Source: Runella sp. CRIBMP (GTDB taxonomy: Bacteria; Bacteroidota; Bacteroidia; Cytophagales; Spirosomataceae). Taken from it: a stretch of DNA of 64,000 nucleotides. The notes below the pieces were generated by a model. It did not search any database. It was given only the letters and a program-made list of their open reading frames with translations, and was not told the origin of the DNA. Positions 32,564 through 41,222 of this stretch are shown piece after piece. Position 1 is the first letter of the stretch. Every line of letters starts with the position of its first letter. The position numbers and the translations under genes were made by a program. The stretch is taken from NCBI RefSeq assembly GCF_009905605.1, contig NZ_JAAAKZ010000010.1, forward strand, positions 1 to 64,000. The letters run 5' to 3'.

Positions 32564-34111
32564 TCACAATCCCGACCCATCGGCCTTGCCGCGCGCGATG
32601 GCGTAATTTCCAATGGTATTGCCATGTTTTAAGCCCATTTCACAGTCTACTCGGAAGTGAATCAAGCCATAAATCCGCGACACAGAGGCTTCGTCGGCCT
32701 GCGCTTTGAATTTCTCAGCCTGTTCGGGAAAGATATACCCCAAAACCGTAGCGGCCGCCGCCGAAAACGTAGAGTGACCAGAGGTATACGATGGGAAATT
32801 GGGCAATCCGACCGAAGTCTTCAAACCAAACTGCTGAGGGCGAGGAGTATAGTAGTAAAATTTCGCCTCCCAACAAGCAATTCCAGCGTCCATTTCGGCG
32901 GTTCCCAACAGCGCCAGCGTACGTGCCATCCGCACTTCACTGAAGCGTGCTTCGTGCGCGGCATTGGCCGCAGCGCGGTGCCAGTGGCCCGGAGGCGTAT
33001 AGCTTCCCGCCCCGTCGGCCCAGTAGTTAGCAATGCGGGCCTGCTCGCGGGTTTGGGTTTTGTTGATTTTGCTCAATTCATCGAAATCTTTCTGCCACTC
33101 GGCCGAACCCACTACGTAAGGAATGGCGGGGCGAATTTGAGCTAACGTTGCTTTGTCAAAATTCCAGGTTTGTACGGCTCCGTAGTTGGGCAACATCGGC
33201 GGACGAATCGGAACTTCTTGGCTCAGCCACGTTTCTTTGATACCGCGACTTTTGGCGGCCTCAATCATTCCTGCCGTGAGCGCTTGGTTGTTGGCGGCAC
33301 TCATTCCGTCGGTTCGGGCGCGGCCCATTACCTTTGCGGCCACGGCACCACCCAAAGCAGTACCTGCTGTCAGGTCACTTTGTACATTCATTCCCGCCCA
33401 TTGGCGGGCTTCCAAATGCTCTTTCATTTTTGCTTCCAAATAAGGCACTTCACCCGGAAACATCGCTTTCAGTATCGTCACCGAAGCTGCTGCAACCACC
33501 GCATCTTCGGATGGATACGAAGGCAACGCCGAAACTGGCAACGCCACCCGAAGCGTAGCATCTACTTTTGACGGTGCCGCCCGTTTGTACTTGTATTTGT
33601 AATTCCAAGCCGAAACCAGCGCATCGTATTGAGCCACCGACAGATAAGCCAACGCCCGCGCCGTATAAGGGGGATTGGCAAACGGAAATTTAGGATCCGC
33701 CAAGGGGTTGGCCGCGTCAGGAACGGGATATTTTCCATCGGCGTTGGAAGCCGGTGGAATGTTGTAGCGCGCGGCCAATTCCCGCGCAATTTCGTTCCAA
33801 CGATACACCGCACCTGCCCCCCAATAGACCACGGCTTCCTGTTGCTCTTTGGTGAGGGTGTTCGATAGTCCTTTCAACGCTGCCAATTCTGCTACGTACT
33901 CTGGAGAGGTAACGGAAGTAGGAGCTGGTACATTGATTTCTTCGGCTGAAGTAAGGAGGTATGTTTTCCACGTACCCGCTTTATCATCCACGTTTGCGGG
34001 CAAATACCCTACGCGTTGCGGCTCTTCAAGTGTTTTATCACACGCGACCATTCCTACGACCATGGCAAAAGCTAAACCGCTGTATTTTAGAATATTTGAA
34101 AACTTTTTCAT
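32564..34111 (-). CDS. PAP2/vanadium-haloperoxidase-like lipoprotein (second)
   Basis: Lipoprotein of 515 residues from the ATG at 34111 (an upstream TTG at 34129 is less likely), with a lipobox near MVACDK. The PAP2/haloperoxidase active site is clear: KFYYYTPRP (first Lys/Arg pair), then YTSGHSTFSAAAA, then SRIYGLIHFRVDCEMG with the second Arg and nucleophile-type His. Its chemistry is either phosphatase or halide/peroxide, and the class cannot be resolved from the motifs. It precedes paralog A and follows the small outer-membrane protein at 34130 with no gap. Together with the AhpD-like genes it adds to the peroxide theme of the block. Confidence 0.85.
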   Translation of the reverse strand: MKKFSNILKYSGLAFAMVVGMVACDKTLEEPQRVGYLPANVDDKAGTWKTYLLTSAEEINVPAPTSVTSPEYVAELAALKGLSNTLTKEQQEAVVYWGAGAVYRWNEIARELAARYNIPPASNADGKYPVPDAANPLADPKFPFANPPYTARALAYLSVAQYDALVSAWNYKYKYKRAAPSKVDATLRVALPVSALPSYPSEDAVVAAASVTILKAMFPGEVPYLEAKMKEHLEARQWAGMNVQSDLTAGTALGGAVAAKVMGRARTDGMSAANNQALTAGMIEAAKSRGIKETWLSQEVPIRPPMLPNYGAVQTWNFDKATLAQIRPAIPYVVGSAEWQKDFDELSKINKTQTREQARIANYWADGAGSYTPPGHWHRAAANAAHEARFSEVRMARTLALLGTAEMDAGIACWEAKFYYYTPRPQQFGLKTSVGLPNFPSYTSGHSTFSAAAATVLGYIFPEQAEKFKAQADEASVSRIYGLIHFRVDCEMGLKHGNTIGNYAIARGKADGSGL

Positions 34112-34129
34112 TCTCTTGATTAAATTCAA

Positions 34130-35041
34130 TTATGATTTCTTTACCCCAAACTGATAAAGTACTCCTACCATGTAGCTTGTGCTTTGACCCATATTGAGGC
34201 CATTGGTTACGTACCCTACGCGGGCATTAACTCCCAGCGCTTTCGGTTGAAATTTACCGTACCACCCCACCATCGTTGCCTGCATGTTATTGGTCGGGAA
34301 AGGCATGTCGTTACGACGGATATTATCGCCGTTGACGCAAGAATTTCGCTCAGCCCAGATTTCTGTCTGCCATTTTTGTTTTAATATCCCAATCCTCGCG
34401 CCCATGTCGTATGCGTTGGGCACTTTTACTTCGTTGGTATTATACACCCGGTCGTCGGCCTGATAGGCATCGCGGTCTACGTTGATATTGCTACGCCACA
34501 TGTAAGTTCCGTGGGCAGTAACGTAAATCCCCGTTTTAGGATGGGTATAATTAGCCAAAATTCGGCCCGATACCACCCGGCATTGCAAGCCAATCGACAT
34601 CGGCAGAAAGTCAGGAACATAGTTACCTAAAGGAATCATCAGACCCGCTAATCCATTGATAGAGAAACCTTTTACATCCACTGCTTTCACTTTCAGCCAT
34701 GCGCCCAAATCTTGAATCCCTTTCTGCCCCATCAAGTTGCCCGCGCTCGTTTTGGTCCATACGTAAGGCAGGCTCAAAATAACATTAAAGCGGTCGGTGA
34801 TGCCAATGGCCGGCATTACCATTACGCTCTGGGTGGTGTGCGTACCGATGTTGAGGTTTTCACGTTTGAGGGTATTTTCCCAGTATTGGTTCCAACTGGT
34901 GTGGGTATACATTGTCCCGATGCAGGCAGTTCCTTTCGGCATATAAATGGCATCGTTCGGCATTTGAGCGCGCAACTCTCCGCTCCACAGAGCAGTGAGA
35001 GTTGCGGCCAAAAGAACGTTAAGTAAAGTTCTTTTTTTCAT
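34130..35041 (-). CDS. outer-membrane beta-barrel protein (Phenol_MetA-type transporter-like)
   Basis: A 303-residue outer-membrane protein. A signal peptide ends at ELRAQM. The rest alternates short strands and aromatic-rich stretches (SIGLQCRVVSGRILANYT, VGYVTNGLNM), ending in GVLYQFGVKKS, consistent with a barrel of about 12 strands. The pattern resembles the MetA-pathway phenol-degradation outer-membrane family but I am not certain. It starts about 70 bp downstream of the barrel at 35109 and runs directly into the haloperoxidase-like lipoprotein gene, so a short operon of barrel, barrel and lipoprotein is likely. Confidence 0.7.
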   Translation of the reverse strand: MKKRTLLNVLLAATLTALWSGELRAQMPNDAIYMPKGTACIGTMYTHTSWNQYWENTLKRENLNIGTHTTQSVMVMPAIGITDRFNVILSLPYVWTKTSAGNLMGQKGIQDLGAWLKVKAVDVKGFSINGLAGLMIPLGNYVPDFLPMSIGLQCRVVSGRILANYTHPKTGIYVTAHGTYMWRSNINVDRDAYQADDRVYNTNEVKVPNAYDMGARIGILKQKWQTEIWAERNSCVNGDNIRRNDMPFPTNNMQATMVGWYGKFQPKALGVNARVGYVTNGLNMGQSTSYMVGVLYQFGVKKS

Positions 35042-35108
35042 CTTGTGTTACAAGTTAGTTTTATTAAAATCCCGCCCTTAACGAGCGACCCGTCGATAGA
35101 TTATTTAT

Positions 35109-36212
35109 TTAAAACCAACGGCTTATGTTCACTGATACCGAATAATCTGCGAAGGCGGCATCACCATGACGTACACCCAGCGGGTCAAGTTTGTCGGAAT
35201 AGCTTTTGATACGATTACGATAAAGAGCGTAAGGGACGGTCACCGCCGCCGAAAACTTGCCTTTCATGTACGCTACACCCGGCTCGACGGAAACAATATA
35301 CCCAGGGCGACGGAAGCCTTTACTCCCTCCAAACACATCCGACGAAGGCACCCCTTCTACGCGCCCGCCGAGCATCACCGAAAGCCCTCTTCCGAGGCTT
35401 TGGCTCAGGCCGATACGTCCCGCAAACTGGTCAGCAACGGAAAAATACCCCGTTACTAAATCAATGGTGGTTGCCTCTGGGCTGCGCAGTACGTTGTTGG
35501 TTTCTTTGGGATTGAACAGATAATAACCATTAAAATACGCCGTCAGTGATTTAGTAATCTGGCCATAACCCTGTAATTCAAGACTGTAGCCCACACCGCC
35601 ATCTCCCAACTGAATCGACTGGTCGACAGGTTTATTGATTACATAATCCTGCTTTTCTTTGTTAAGCTTATGAAAATCACCCGTTACGCCCGAATTACCC
35701 GTTGGAAGTTTAACTCCCGCGCCTAATGCAAAATTGAATTTGGGTAATTTATACGGGTTTCTCATCCAATACGTAGCCGATATGCGCATGTCTCCAATAC
35801 CTTTTGAATAGGTATGAAAGCGTTTTTGGTCAGGATTGGCACTAACGGAATTGCCATAATGCTCGTACAAAGACGAGCGGTCGTTGTATTGAATGGGTAA
35901 ATTTACCGCAAATGACAGCCGCGCGTTGGGTTGATAACTAATCCCCAAATCGAGGGCGTGCGACAGGTTGATTACTTCGGTATTTTGTTCCAAACGCTCA
36001 TGTTGCTCAACGTCTCCTTTATAGTGACGGAATGAACGAAAATAGCGGTAGCCCGTGCTGATTTGCCATTGGCCGTTTTTTTGTTTGAAATATTCAGCCG
36101 ACGACAGTGAGTTGGCAGCGGTACAGCTCATGTGCCGAACAGCGACACAGCCTTGAGAAAAACTTTCGGTAACAAACAACAAAGAAGCTAACGTGTATAA
36201 TATACGTTTCAT
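35109..36212 (-). CDS. outer-membrane beta-barrel protein, transporter-like
   Basis: A 367-residue outer-membrane protein with a signal peptide ending at SFSQG. Mature residues show many short strands and aromatic ends (ISTGYRYFRSF, RISATYWMR, AYFNGYYLF) and a C-terminal phenylalanine, all typical of barrels. Two cysteines near the mature N-terminus (GCVAVRHMSC) could form a disulfide. It belongs with the neighbouring protein at 34130 by type but they are not obviously paralogs. It lies downstream of the cysteine-rich secreted peptide and paralog B, suggesting a surface module. Confidence 0.7.
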   Translation of the reverse strand: MKRILYTLASLLFVTESFSQGCVAVRHMSCTAANSLSSAEYFKQKNGQWQISTGYRYFRSFRHYKGDVEQHERLEQNTEVINLSHALDLGISYQPNARLSFAVNLPIQYNDRSSLYEHYGNSVSANPDQKRFHTYSKGIGDMRISATYWMRNPYKLPKFNFALGAGVKLPTGNSGVTGDFHKLNKEKQDYVINKPVDQSIQLGDGGVGYSLELQGYGQITKSLTAYFNGYYLFNPKETNNVLRSPEATTIDLVTGYFSVADQFAGRIGLSQSLGRGLSVMLGGRVEGVPSSDVFGGSKGFRRPGYIVSVEPGVAYMKGKFSAAVTVPYALYRNRIKSYSDKLDPLGVRHGDAAFADYSVSVNISRWF

Positions 36213-36333
36213 ATTCTAAATGCGATAATAGGTTATAAATAGATTCATTTATCTACGGAGAGATTCCGTAGTTAACCCATTTCGAGAAGCGATGACTGGT
36301 GGTTGTATGATTACAAAAATGCAATCTATTTGT

Positions 36334-36579
36334 TTACTTCGCTGCCGTTTGGTCAGCTTCAATCAGTTTTTCCAATTGCCCAAGCGGAATGGCACAGCCT
36401 ACCGAAGGAAGGTCGTTGACCGACACCTCGGTTGGACGTTTGGCACAATTCACAGTTTCTGACATGCGACATTCGTTGGAACAACAAAGTGCGGCAGGTC
36501 TTTCTGATTGAGCAGAGGTATCACTGCAGGTAAACATCGCGGTGGTTGATAACAACACCGCAAACAACACCATTTTCAT
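36334..36579 (-). CDS. small cysteine-rich secreted protein, unknown function
   Basis: An 81-residue protein with an N-terminal hydrophobic signal that ends near TSAQS. The mature part has cysteines at 32, 33, 37, 45 and 62 (LCCSNEC, VNC, VGC), with another at 18 in or near the signal. The CC-x3-C-x7-C-x16-C spacing is dense enough for metal binding or two disulfides. No family is recognised. It sits 121 bp upstream of the outer-membrane protein at 35109 and 87 bp after paralog B ends, so it probably belongs to the same surface module. Confidence 0.7.
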   Translation of the reverse strand: MKMVLFAVLLSTTAMFTCSDTSAQSERPAALCCSNECRMSETVNCAKRPTEVSVNDLPSVGCAIPLGQLEKLIEADQTAAK

Positions 36580-36666
36580 TGGTTTCTCTCCATTGGATTA
36601 GTAATTCATTCTTTGGCAGGATGCAGTTTCTCCGAAGGATTGACCCACAAAATACCGACATGAAAA

Positions 36667-37215
36667 CTAACCTCGCTCGGGTGGTGGTGAATGGAGCAAT
36701 TGAACTGATTGCAGAAGTGCTTGGTTGGGAGTGGCAAACGAAGAACGCATTGACAAATTTGCCATCAGCGCGTCTGGCCATTGCATGGATGTATTAGGAA
36801 GATATACTTTTACTAAATCACTCAATAATTTAACAGCTTTGCTCAGCGGGCTTTCGGGCGATTCGGTAGTTTGGTCCGTAATTTCCTGAATCATCTCCGC
36901 TAGTTCAAAAAAGCGGTCACGGGCGTGTTGGTTTGATTTTAGGGTTACGTACAGCGTATCGTTTTCGTGGCGCTGGTGGGTTACGTTATAAAAATCATCC
37001 CCTTTACGAATCAAGCCTTCCTGACCTTCAGCGTTCTCCCACGAATTATTATAAGGAAGGGTTGGCAAATGCATTTTAACCGTTTGCCATTGGTCATTTT
37101 TCATCACTGGCGACGCCGTCTGGTAGTCGTCCTCAAAAAACAATACCGCAACCGTCAGCCCAAACATATTGTAGAGCAGCAGTAAAAGTAAGCCGATGGC
37201 GGTTAGTTTTTTCAA
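36667..37215 (-). CDS. conserved envelope protein with proline-rich PPPE tail (paralog B)
   Basis: A 182-residue paralog of the protein at 31933-32478. It shares the N-terminal hydrophobic helix (LLLLLLYNMFGLTVAVLFF), the central GDDFYNVTHQRHENDTLYVT region, the HARDRFFELAEMI helix and the SPPPERG end. The start is TTG at 37215, matching the TTG of paralog A, with no in-frame ATG before the helix. The function is unknown. It lies upstream of the cysteine-rich peptide and outer-membrane barrel genes, as paralog A precedes an AhpD-like gene and a TonB-dependent receptor; each paralog thus heads a surface-protein run. Confidence 0.75.
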   Translation of the reverse strand: MKKLTAIGLLLLLLYNMFGLTVAVLFFEDDYQTASPVMKNDQWQTVKMHLPTLPYNNSWENAEGQEGLIRKGDDFYNVTHQRHENDTLYVTLKSNQHARDRFFELAEMIQEITDQTTESPESPLSKAVKLLSDLVKVYLPNTSMQWPDALMANLSMRSSFATPNQALLQSVQLLHSPPPERG

Positions 37216-37339
37216 TCAGAAAAATTATATTGTATCCAAAGATACTGCAAATGTAAAAAAATATACGAAATATAGGATAAGTTTCGTACCGAAAATCCTC
37301 ATTTTGCGAAATACAGTTCTCAAAATGAGAACAAAAAAC

Positions 37340-38104
37340 TTACAGATACCACCAATACTGCACGTCGTCCCAATTGATGGTATGGTAGATATTGATTTGC
37401 AATAAATTAAAGAGTCGATAGTCCTGTACTTTGTTACGAACCAGCGCCTGAAAACAATATCCTAATTCTGCGCGGGTTTTGCCAGCATTATACCCACCCC
37501 CCAGATGCATCCAGTTTTCAGAAAGCAACGAACCGTTACGCGAACTCACAGGCCCATTGGTCGCTCCTTTAAAGTATAAAAAGGCTTCATTGGAGGCCGT
37601 TAAATAAAAGCCTTTTTTGGTTTTGCTAGCATCATAAAGTGGATAAGTTACCCAAAATTGGTAGCGTCCAATATCCGCCTGAGACCTAATATGTGTCTGT
37701 AAATTAATGGGTTGCCTCCACTCATAACGCCCACGATGGGTAATAATAAAATTACCTAGTTTATGTTGGTAGGAAATCTGAGCAATGAGCCGATTTTCAT
37801 TTTCCCGTAACCCAAAAATATTATGACGTCCAAACGCATATCCTCCTCCCAACGACCATTTTTTGTTAAGTTGATAAACCGACGTGGCTTGAAGGATAAA
37901 GTGAGTGTGCCCCGCGGGGAAATGCTTGTTTTCAACGGTCTGACTCATCATATTGACTGCCGACGTTGCATTCAAATTATAGCTCCATTTACCTGAAATT
38001 TTGCCCATTTGAGAGTAGCTCGGGGCTACGCCATAAAGCGTTACGTTTTGGGCAATACAAGAAAACGTAAGCAAAGCCGTGAAAAACAAAAGAATATGTC
38101 TCAT
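37340..38104 (-). CDS. DUF2490-like outer-membrane beta-barrel protein
   Basis: A 254-residue outer-membrane protein. The signal sequence ends near FSCIAQNV. The body repeats barrel-like strands (SLGGGYAFGRH, ISYQHKLGNFIITHRGRYEWR, RYQFWVTYPLY) and ends in DDVQYWWYL. The overall layout, including the H-x-x-R-Y-E-W segment, matches DUF2490 proteins common in Bacteroidota. The function is unknown. It is divergent from the GT4 gene, 86 bp apart. Confidence 0.75.
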   Translation of the reverse strand: MRHILLFFTALLTFSCIAQNVTLYGVAPSYSQMGKISGKWSYNLNATSAVNMMSQTVENKHFPAGHTHFILQATSVYQLNKKWSLGGGYAFGRHNIFGLRENENRLIAQISYQHKLGNFIITHRGRYEWRQPINLQTHIRSQADIGRYQFWVTYPLYDASKTKKGFYLTASNEAFLYFKGATNGPVSSRNGSLLSENWMHLGGGYNAGKTRAELGYCFQALVRNKVQDYRLFNLLQINIYHTINWDDVQYWWYL

Positions 38105-38178
38105 TGCAGGAAATCAGATATAAATGCGGGTTCGCTAATTGCTTGTTCAAAGACTATGCCATAAAATCATTGGTTTTG

Positions 38179-38186
38179 TATCTTTG
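38179..38186 (+). promoter_or_regulatory. -7 box of a probable leaderless promoter
   Basis: TATCTTTG, an exact TAnnTTTG, ends five bases before the ATG of the GT4 gene at 38191. Bacteroidota transcription normally starts about 5-8 nt after this box, so the mRNA would begin at or near the start codon. No good TTG lies at the usual -33 spacing. Confidence 0.45.
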
Positions 38187-38190
38187 CGCC

Positions 38191-39339
38191 ATGAGAATTT
38201 TAAATATTTGCGCTTACACTTGGGCAATCGGCGGTCCGGCCCGCATTATTTATGACCATACCTCCGTCGTTTTGAAGCAGGGGCACCAAGTAGATATTCT
38301 GAGTCCAGCCTCACCAGGCGACAAAATTTACCCCGCTCCCGAAGGCGCCCGGGTCATTGTTTGTAAGCGCACACCGCCCATCAGTCGTTTTTTTCCTGAA
38401 TTTTCGTTGGAGCTGTGGGATTTTCTCAAAGCACACATCCATGAGTACGACGTGGTGCATTGCCACGGAATTTGGCATTTTGGCAGTGTAGCACCTTTTC
38501 TGTTTAAAAACAACACCCCTAAAGCCATTACGATTCATGGTTTGCTCGACAAATGGGCGCTCAATCACGGTTTTTGGAAAAAGAAAATTTTCTCCGTCTT
38601 GTTCCAAAAACGCTTTCTGAAAAGGGCCAACCTCATTCAAATCAACAACCACGACGAACTCAACGACCTCAAACAATATTTGGGATTTCAACATCCCAAC
38701 GTGGCCATCATTCCCAACGGGATGCAGTTGGCAGAACTGGCTGATTTACCCTCTAAAGGCACATTTCGGGCAAAATACAACCTGCCTGTCGATAAGAAGC
38801 TTGTATTGTTTATGGGGCGGCTCAACATCAAAAAAGGCCTGGATTTATTGCTCCCTGCCTTCCAAAAATACACCCAACACCACGACGATACGCTGCTCAT
38901 TTTAGCTGGTCCAGACGATGGCTACCAAGCTGAAACCGAGCGGTTCATTGAGACACATCAACTGCAAAACAAAATGGTCATGGTGGGAATGCTGACGGGA
39001 GAAACTAAAAAAGCGGCTTTGGCCGATGCCACCATTTTTGCGCTTCCTTCTTATTCTGAGGGCTTTTCGATTGCCGCTTTAGAAGCCATGACGGCGGGGG
39101 TTCCAGCCTTAGTTTCTGACCGGATTGGTTTTGACGGCACCGTGGTGCAGTACCAAGCCGCCCACGAAGTGCCGCTGACCGTTGAGGGCGTTTTTGAAGG
39201 GTTAATAAAATTGCTGCAACAGCCCCAATACGCAGATACGCTCCGCCAAAATGCCCGAAAAATGGTGGAAACTTTATACGATATAGAGATAGTAGCCACC
39301 AATTTGTCGAAAGAATTTGAGAAAATTGCGCGAAATTAG
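38191..39339 (+). CDS. GT4 family glycosyltransferase
   Basis: A GT-B fold retaining glycosyltransferase of 382 residues from the ATG at 38191. The N-terminus MRILNICAYTWAIGGPARI is the acceptor Rossmann motif, and the donor domain has FMGRLNIKKGLDLLLPAF and SYSEGFSIAALEAMTAGVP, the E-x7-E motif of GT4. It probably builds exopolysaccharide or lipopolysaccharide sugars from nucleotide donors. It is isolated, since the next gene (39370) is convergent, so no cluster partner is visible. The start is chosen by the box just upstream and the homology region. Confidence 0.9.
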   Translation: MRILNICAYTWAIGGPARIIYDHTSVVLKQGHQVDILSPASPGDKIYPAPEGARVIVCKRTPPISRFFPEFSLELWDFLKAHIHEYDVVHCHGIWHFGSVAPFLFKNNTPKAITIHGLLDKWALNHGFWKKKIFSVLFQKRFLKRANLIQINNHDELNDLKQYLGFQHPNVAIIPNGMQLAELADLPSKGTFRAKYNLPVDKKLVLFMGRLNIKKGLDLLLPAFQKYTQHHDDTLLILAGPDDGYQAETERFIETHQLQNKMVMVGMLTGETKKAALADATIFALPSYSEGFSIAALEAMTAGVPALVSDRIGFDGTVVQYQAAHEVPLTVEGVFEGLIKLLQQPQYADTLRQNARKMVETLYDIEIVATNLSKEFEKIARN

Positions 39340-39369
39340 GCCATGCTAGACACAACCGTTTCAAGCTGA

Positions 39370-41160
39370 TTATTTTCGACTTTTTTCGTCAGCAGTGACT
39401 ATTTCTATGTTTTTTTTGAGAGAACTAAGCTCCTGCTCCAATCGCCGTATCTGTTGGCTTTGCTGTTCTGCTAGTTCTTTTTGCACATCAATGAGTTGTT
39501 TTAGAGCTTTAATAGATTCTACCAACATAGGGTCATAACTACCATACGACGCCGACAAATAACCAGCGTTGTCGGTTTTTACATTGCTCGGAAAGACCGT
39601 TTGAAGTTCTTGCGCAATAAAACCGTACACCTCTTCTTTTCCTTTGCTTTTATCTTTCCAATAAAAAGTAACACCTTTCATTTTCAACACTTTATCCAAT
39701 ATTTCCTGACTGTCAAGATAACTAATATTCTCTTTAAGTCGTCTGTCGGAAGGGATAATCCAGTTGCCCGTTCCCAACGTTTTGAAGGCTTCGCCGGTTA
39801 CCTGAAAGACTTCCCCTCGACCGATCAAGTCCGAATAAGTACGATTGATACCTAATTTATCATTGGTAAAATCTCCTATTATGAGGGGTTGATCAGAATT
39901 AGAGTTTTCGATGACAAGCTTATTACTACTATTGGTAGAATTTGCCCGGTAGCCAATGTATATATTGTTATTGCCCGATGTATTGGTCAACCCCGCTTCG
40001 AAGCCGATGATGGTATTATTACTTCCTCCTGTATTATTTTTCAATGCATCTTTCCCTACGACCACATTGCCAGAGCCACTCGTATTGTCAGATAAGGCCA
40101 AATCCCCTACGGCGGTGTTGTTGATACCCGTGTTGTTGGCAGTGGTGCCGCTTCCGCGCAGTGCAAACACGCCCACGGCGGTATTGTAGGTATCGCGGCC
40201 CGTGCTACGGTTGTCAGCCCGTTCCATAGCTCCATAGCCTACGGCTGTGCTGCGACTGTTGGCGACGTTATTCAATAAGGTATTGTTGCCGAGGGCCGAA
40301 TTAAAATTGCCTGCCGTAGTATTGGTCAGGGCATTGTATCCCAATGCAGCATTGTTCGACCCAGATGTAAAATCTTCTAAAGTTAAGTCGCCAATCGCCG
40401 TGTTGAATTTACCCGTATTATTGACGGGAGCATTGCTGCCATACATGGCTCTGTATCCCACGGCCACATTGTCATTATCAGCCGGCAGAACGTTATTGTG
40501 GGCAAAGTAAAGTGCTCCCGAACCCACCGCCGTAGATCTTGAACCTGCTCTGTTGTGGTACAGGGCTTTATCGCCAATAGCTACGTTATCATTTCCCAAA
40601 AAATGGTTTCTCATGGCTTCGTTTCCTACGGCAACATTAGATTGGCCTGTAGAATTAGAATTTAAAGCGGCAAAACCAATAGCTGTATTCGCAGAACCAT
40701 TACTGTTGCCACTCAATGCTTCCCAACCCATGGCTGTATTATTAGATCCACCGGTATTAGCGAACAAACTACCGGTGCCAAAAGCAGAATTATACCCTCC
40801 TGAAATATTATTTCTCATAGTAAAACTGCCAAATGCGGAATTCTGAAATCCGGTAGTATTATTCATTAAAGCGTCAGTTCCGAAAGCCGAATTGCCAACA
40901 CTATAAAAAGATTGATCAGACCCTACCGAATTGTTTTTTAGCGTATTCGCGCCAAACGCCGTATTGTTTGACTTGCTCACGTTTAGCTTGAGCGCATCTA
41001 ACCCCAATGCTGTATTGGTGGGGTCATTGCTGGGCGGGTGGTTGGTGCGTACCCCATCAGGAGTGATTGAGATGCTTGTGGTATTGTTTTGAATCACCGA
41101 TTGGGCAAAGGAGCTCACCGACAATACGCTCAATAGCAGAATTTTGTATAGTGTTTTCAT
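39370..41160 (-). CDS. surface protein with YadA-head-like repeats and Peptidase_S74 intramolecular chaperone
   Basis: Exported protein of 596 residues from the ATG at 41160 (a TTG at 41172 opens the frame). A signal peptide ends at SSFAQS. Residues 50-440 contain a repeating NTAFG/NTAVG-x2-AL-x2-N pattern of 14-15 residues, the left-handed beta-roll of trimeric adhesin heads. The C-terminus (residues 485-560) is a Peptidase_S74 domain with SDRRLKENISYL and GFIAQELQTVFP, whose Ser-Lys dyad self-cleaves after trimer folding, followed by a coiled-coil (LAEQQSQQIRRLEQELSSLKK). In phage this is a tail-fibre chaperone; here it lies among secreted lipoproteins with no phage genes, so an adhesin or fibre is the likeliest role. 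Confidence 0.85.
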   Translation of the reverse strand: MKTLYKILLLSVLSVSSFAQSVIQNNTTSISITPDGVRTNHPPSNDPTNTALGLDALKLNVSKSNNTAFGANTLKNNSVGSDQSFYSVGNSAFGTDALMNNTTGFQNSAFGSFTMRNNISGGYNSAFGTGSLFANTGGSNNTAMGWEALSGNSNGSANTAIGFAALNSNSTGQSNVAVGNEAMRNHFLGNDNVAIGDKALYHNRAGSRSTAVGSGALYFAHNNVLPADNDNVAVGYRAMYGSNAPVNNTGKFNTAIGDLTLEDFTSGSNNAALGYNALTNTTAGNFNSALGNNTLLNNVANSRSTAVGYGAMERADNRSTGRDTYNTAVGVFALRGSGTTANNTGINNTAVGDLALSDNTSGSGNVVVGKDALKNNTGGSNNTIIGFEAGLTNTSGNNNIYIGYRANSTNSSNKLVIENSNSDQPLIIGDFTNDKLGINRTYSDLIGRGEVFQVTGEAFKTLGTGNWIIPSDRRLKENISYLDSQEILDKVLKMKGVTFYWKDKSKGKEEVYGFIAQELQTVFPSNVKTDNAGYLSASYGSYDPMLVESIKALKQLIDVQKELAEQQSQQIRRLEQELSSLKKNIEIVTADEKSRK

Positions 41161-41222
41161 GCCTTTAATCAATTAAAAAAGTGATTTTTGGTTACCAACA
41201 AAAAGTATTCTACCACCCAAGT

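Noticed and set aside
39370-41160. Prophage tail-fibre interpretation of the S74 protein
   Set aside because: No phage structural, lysis or integrase gene is near it, and its neighbours carry signal peptides and lipoboxes.
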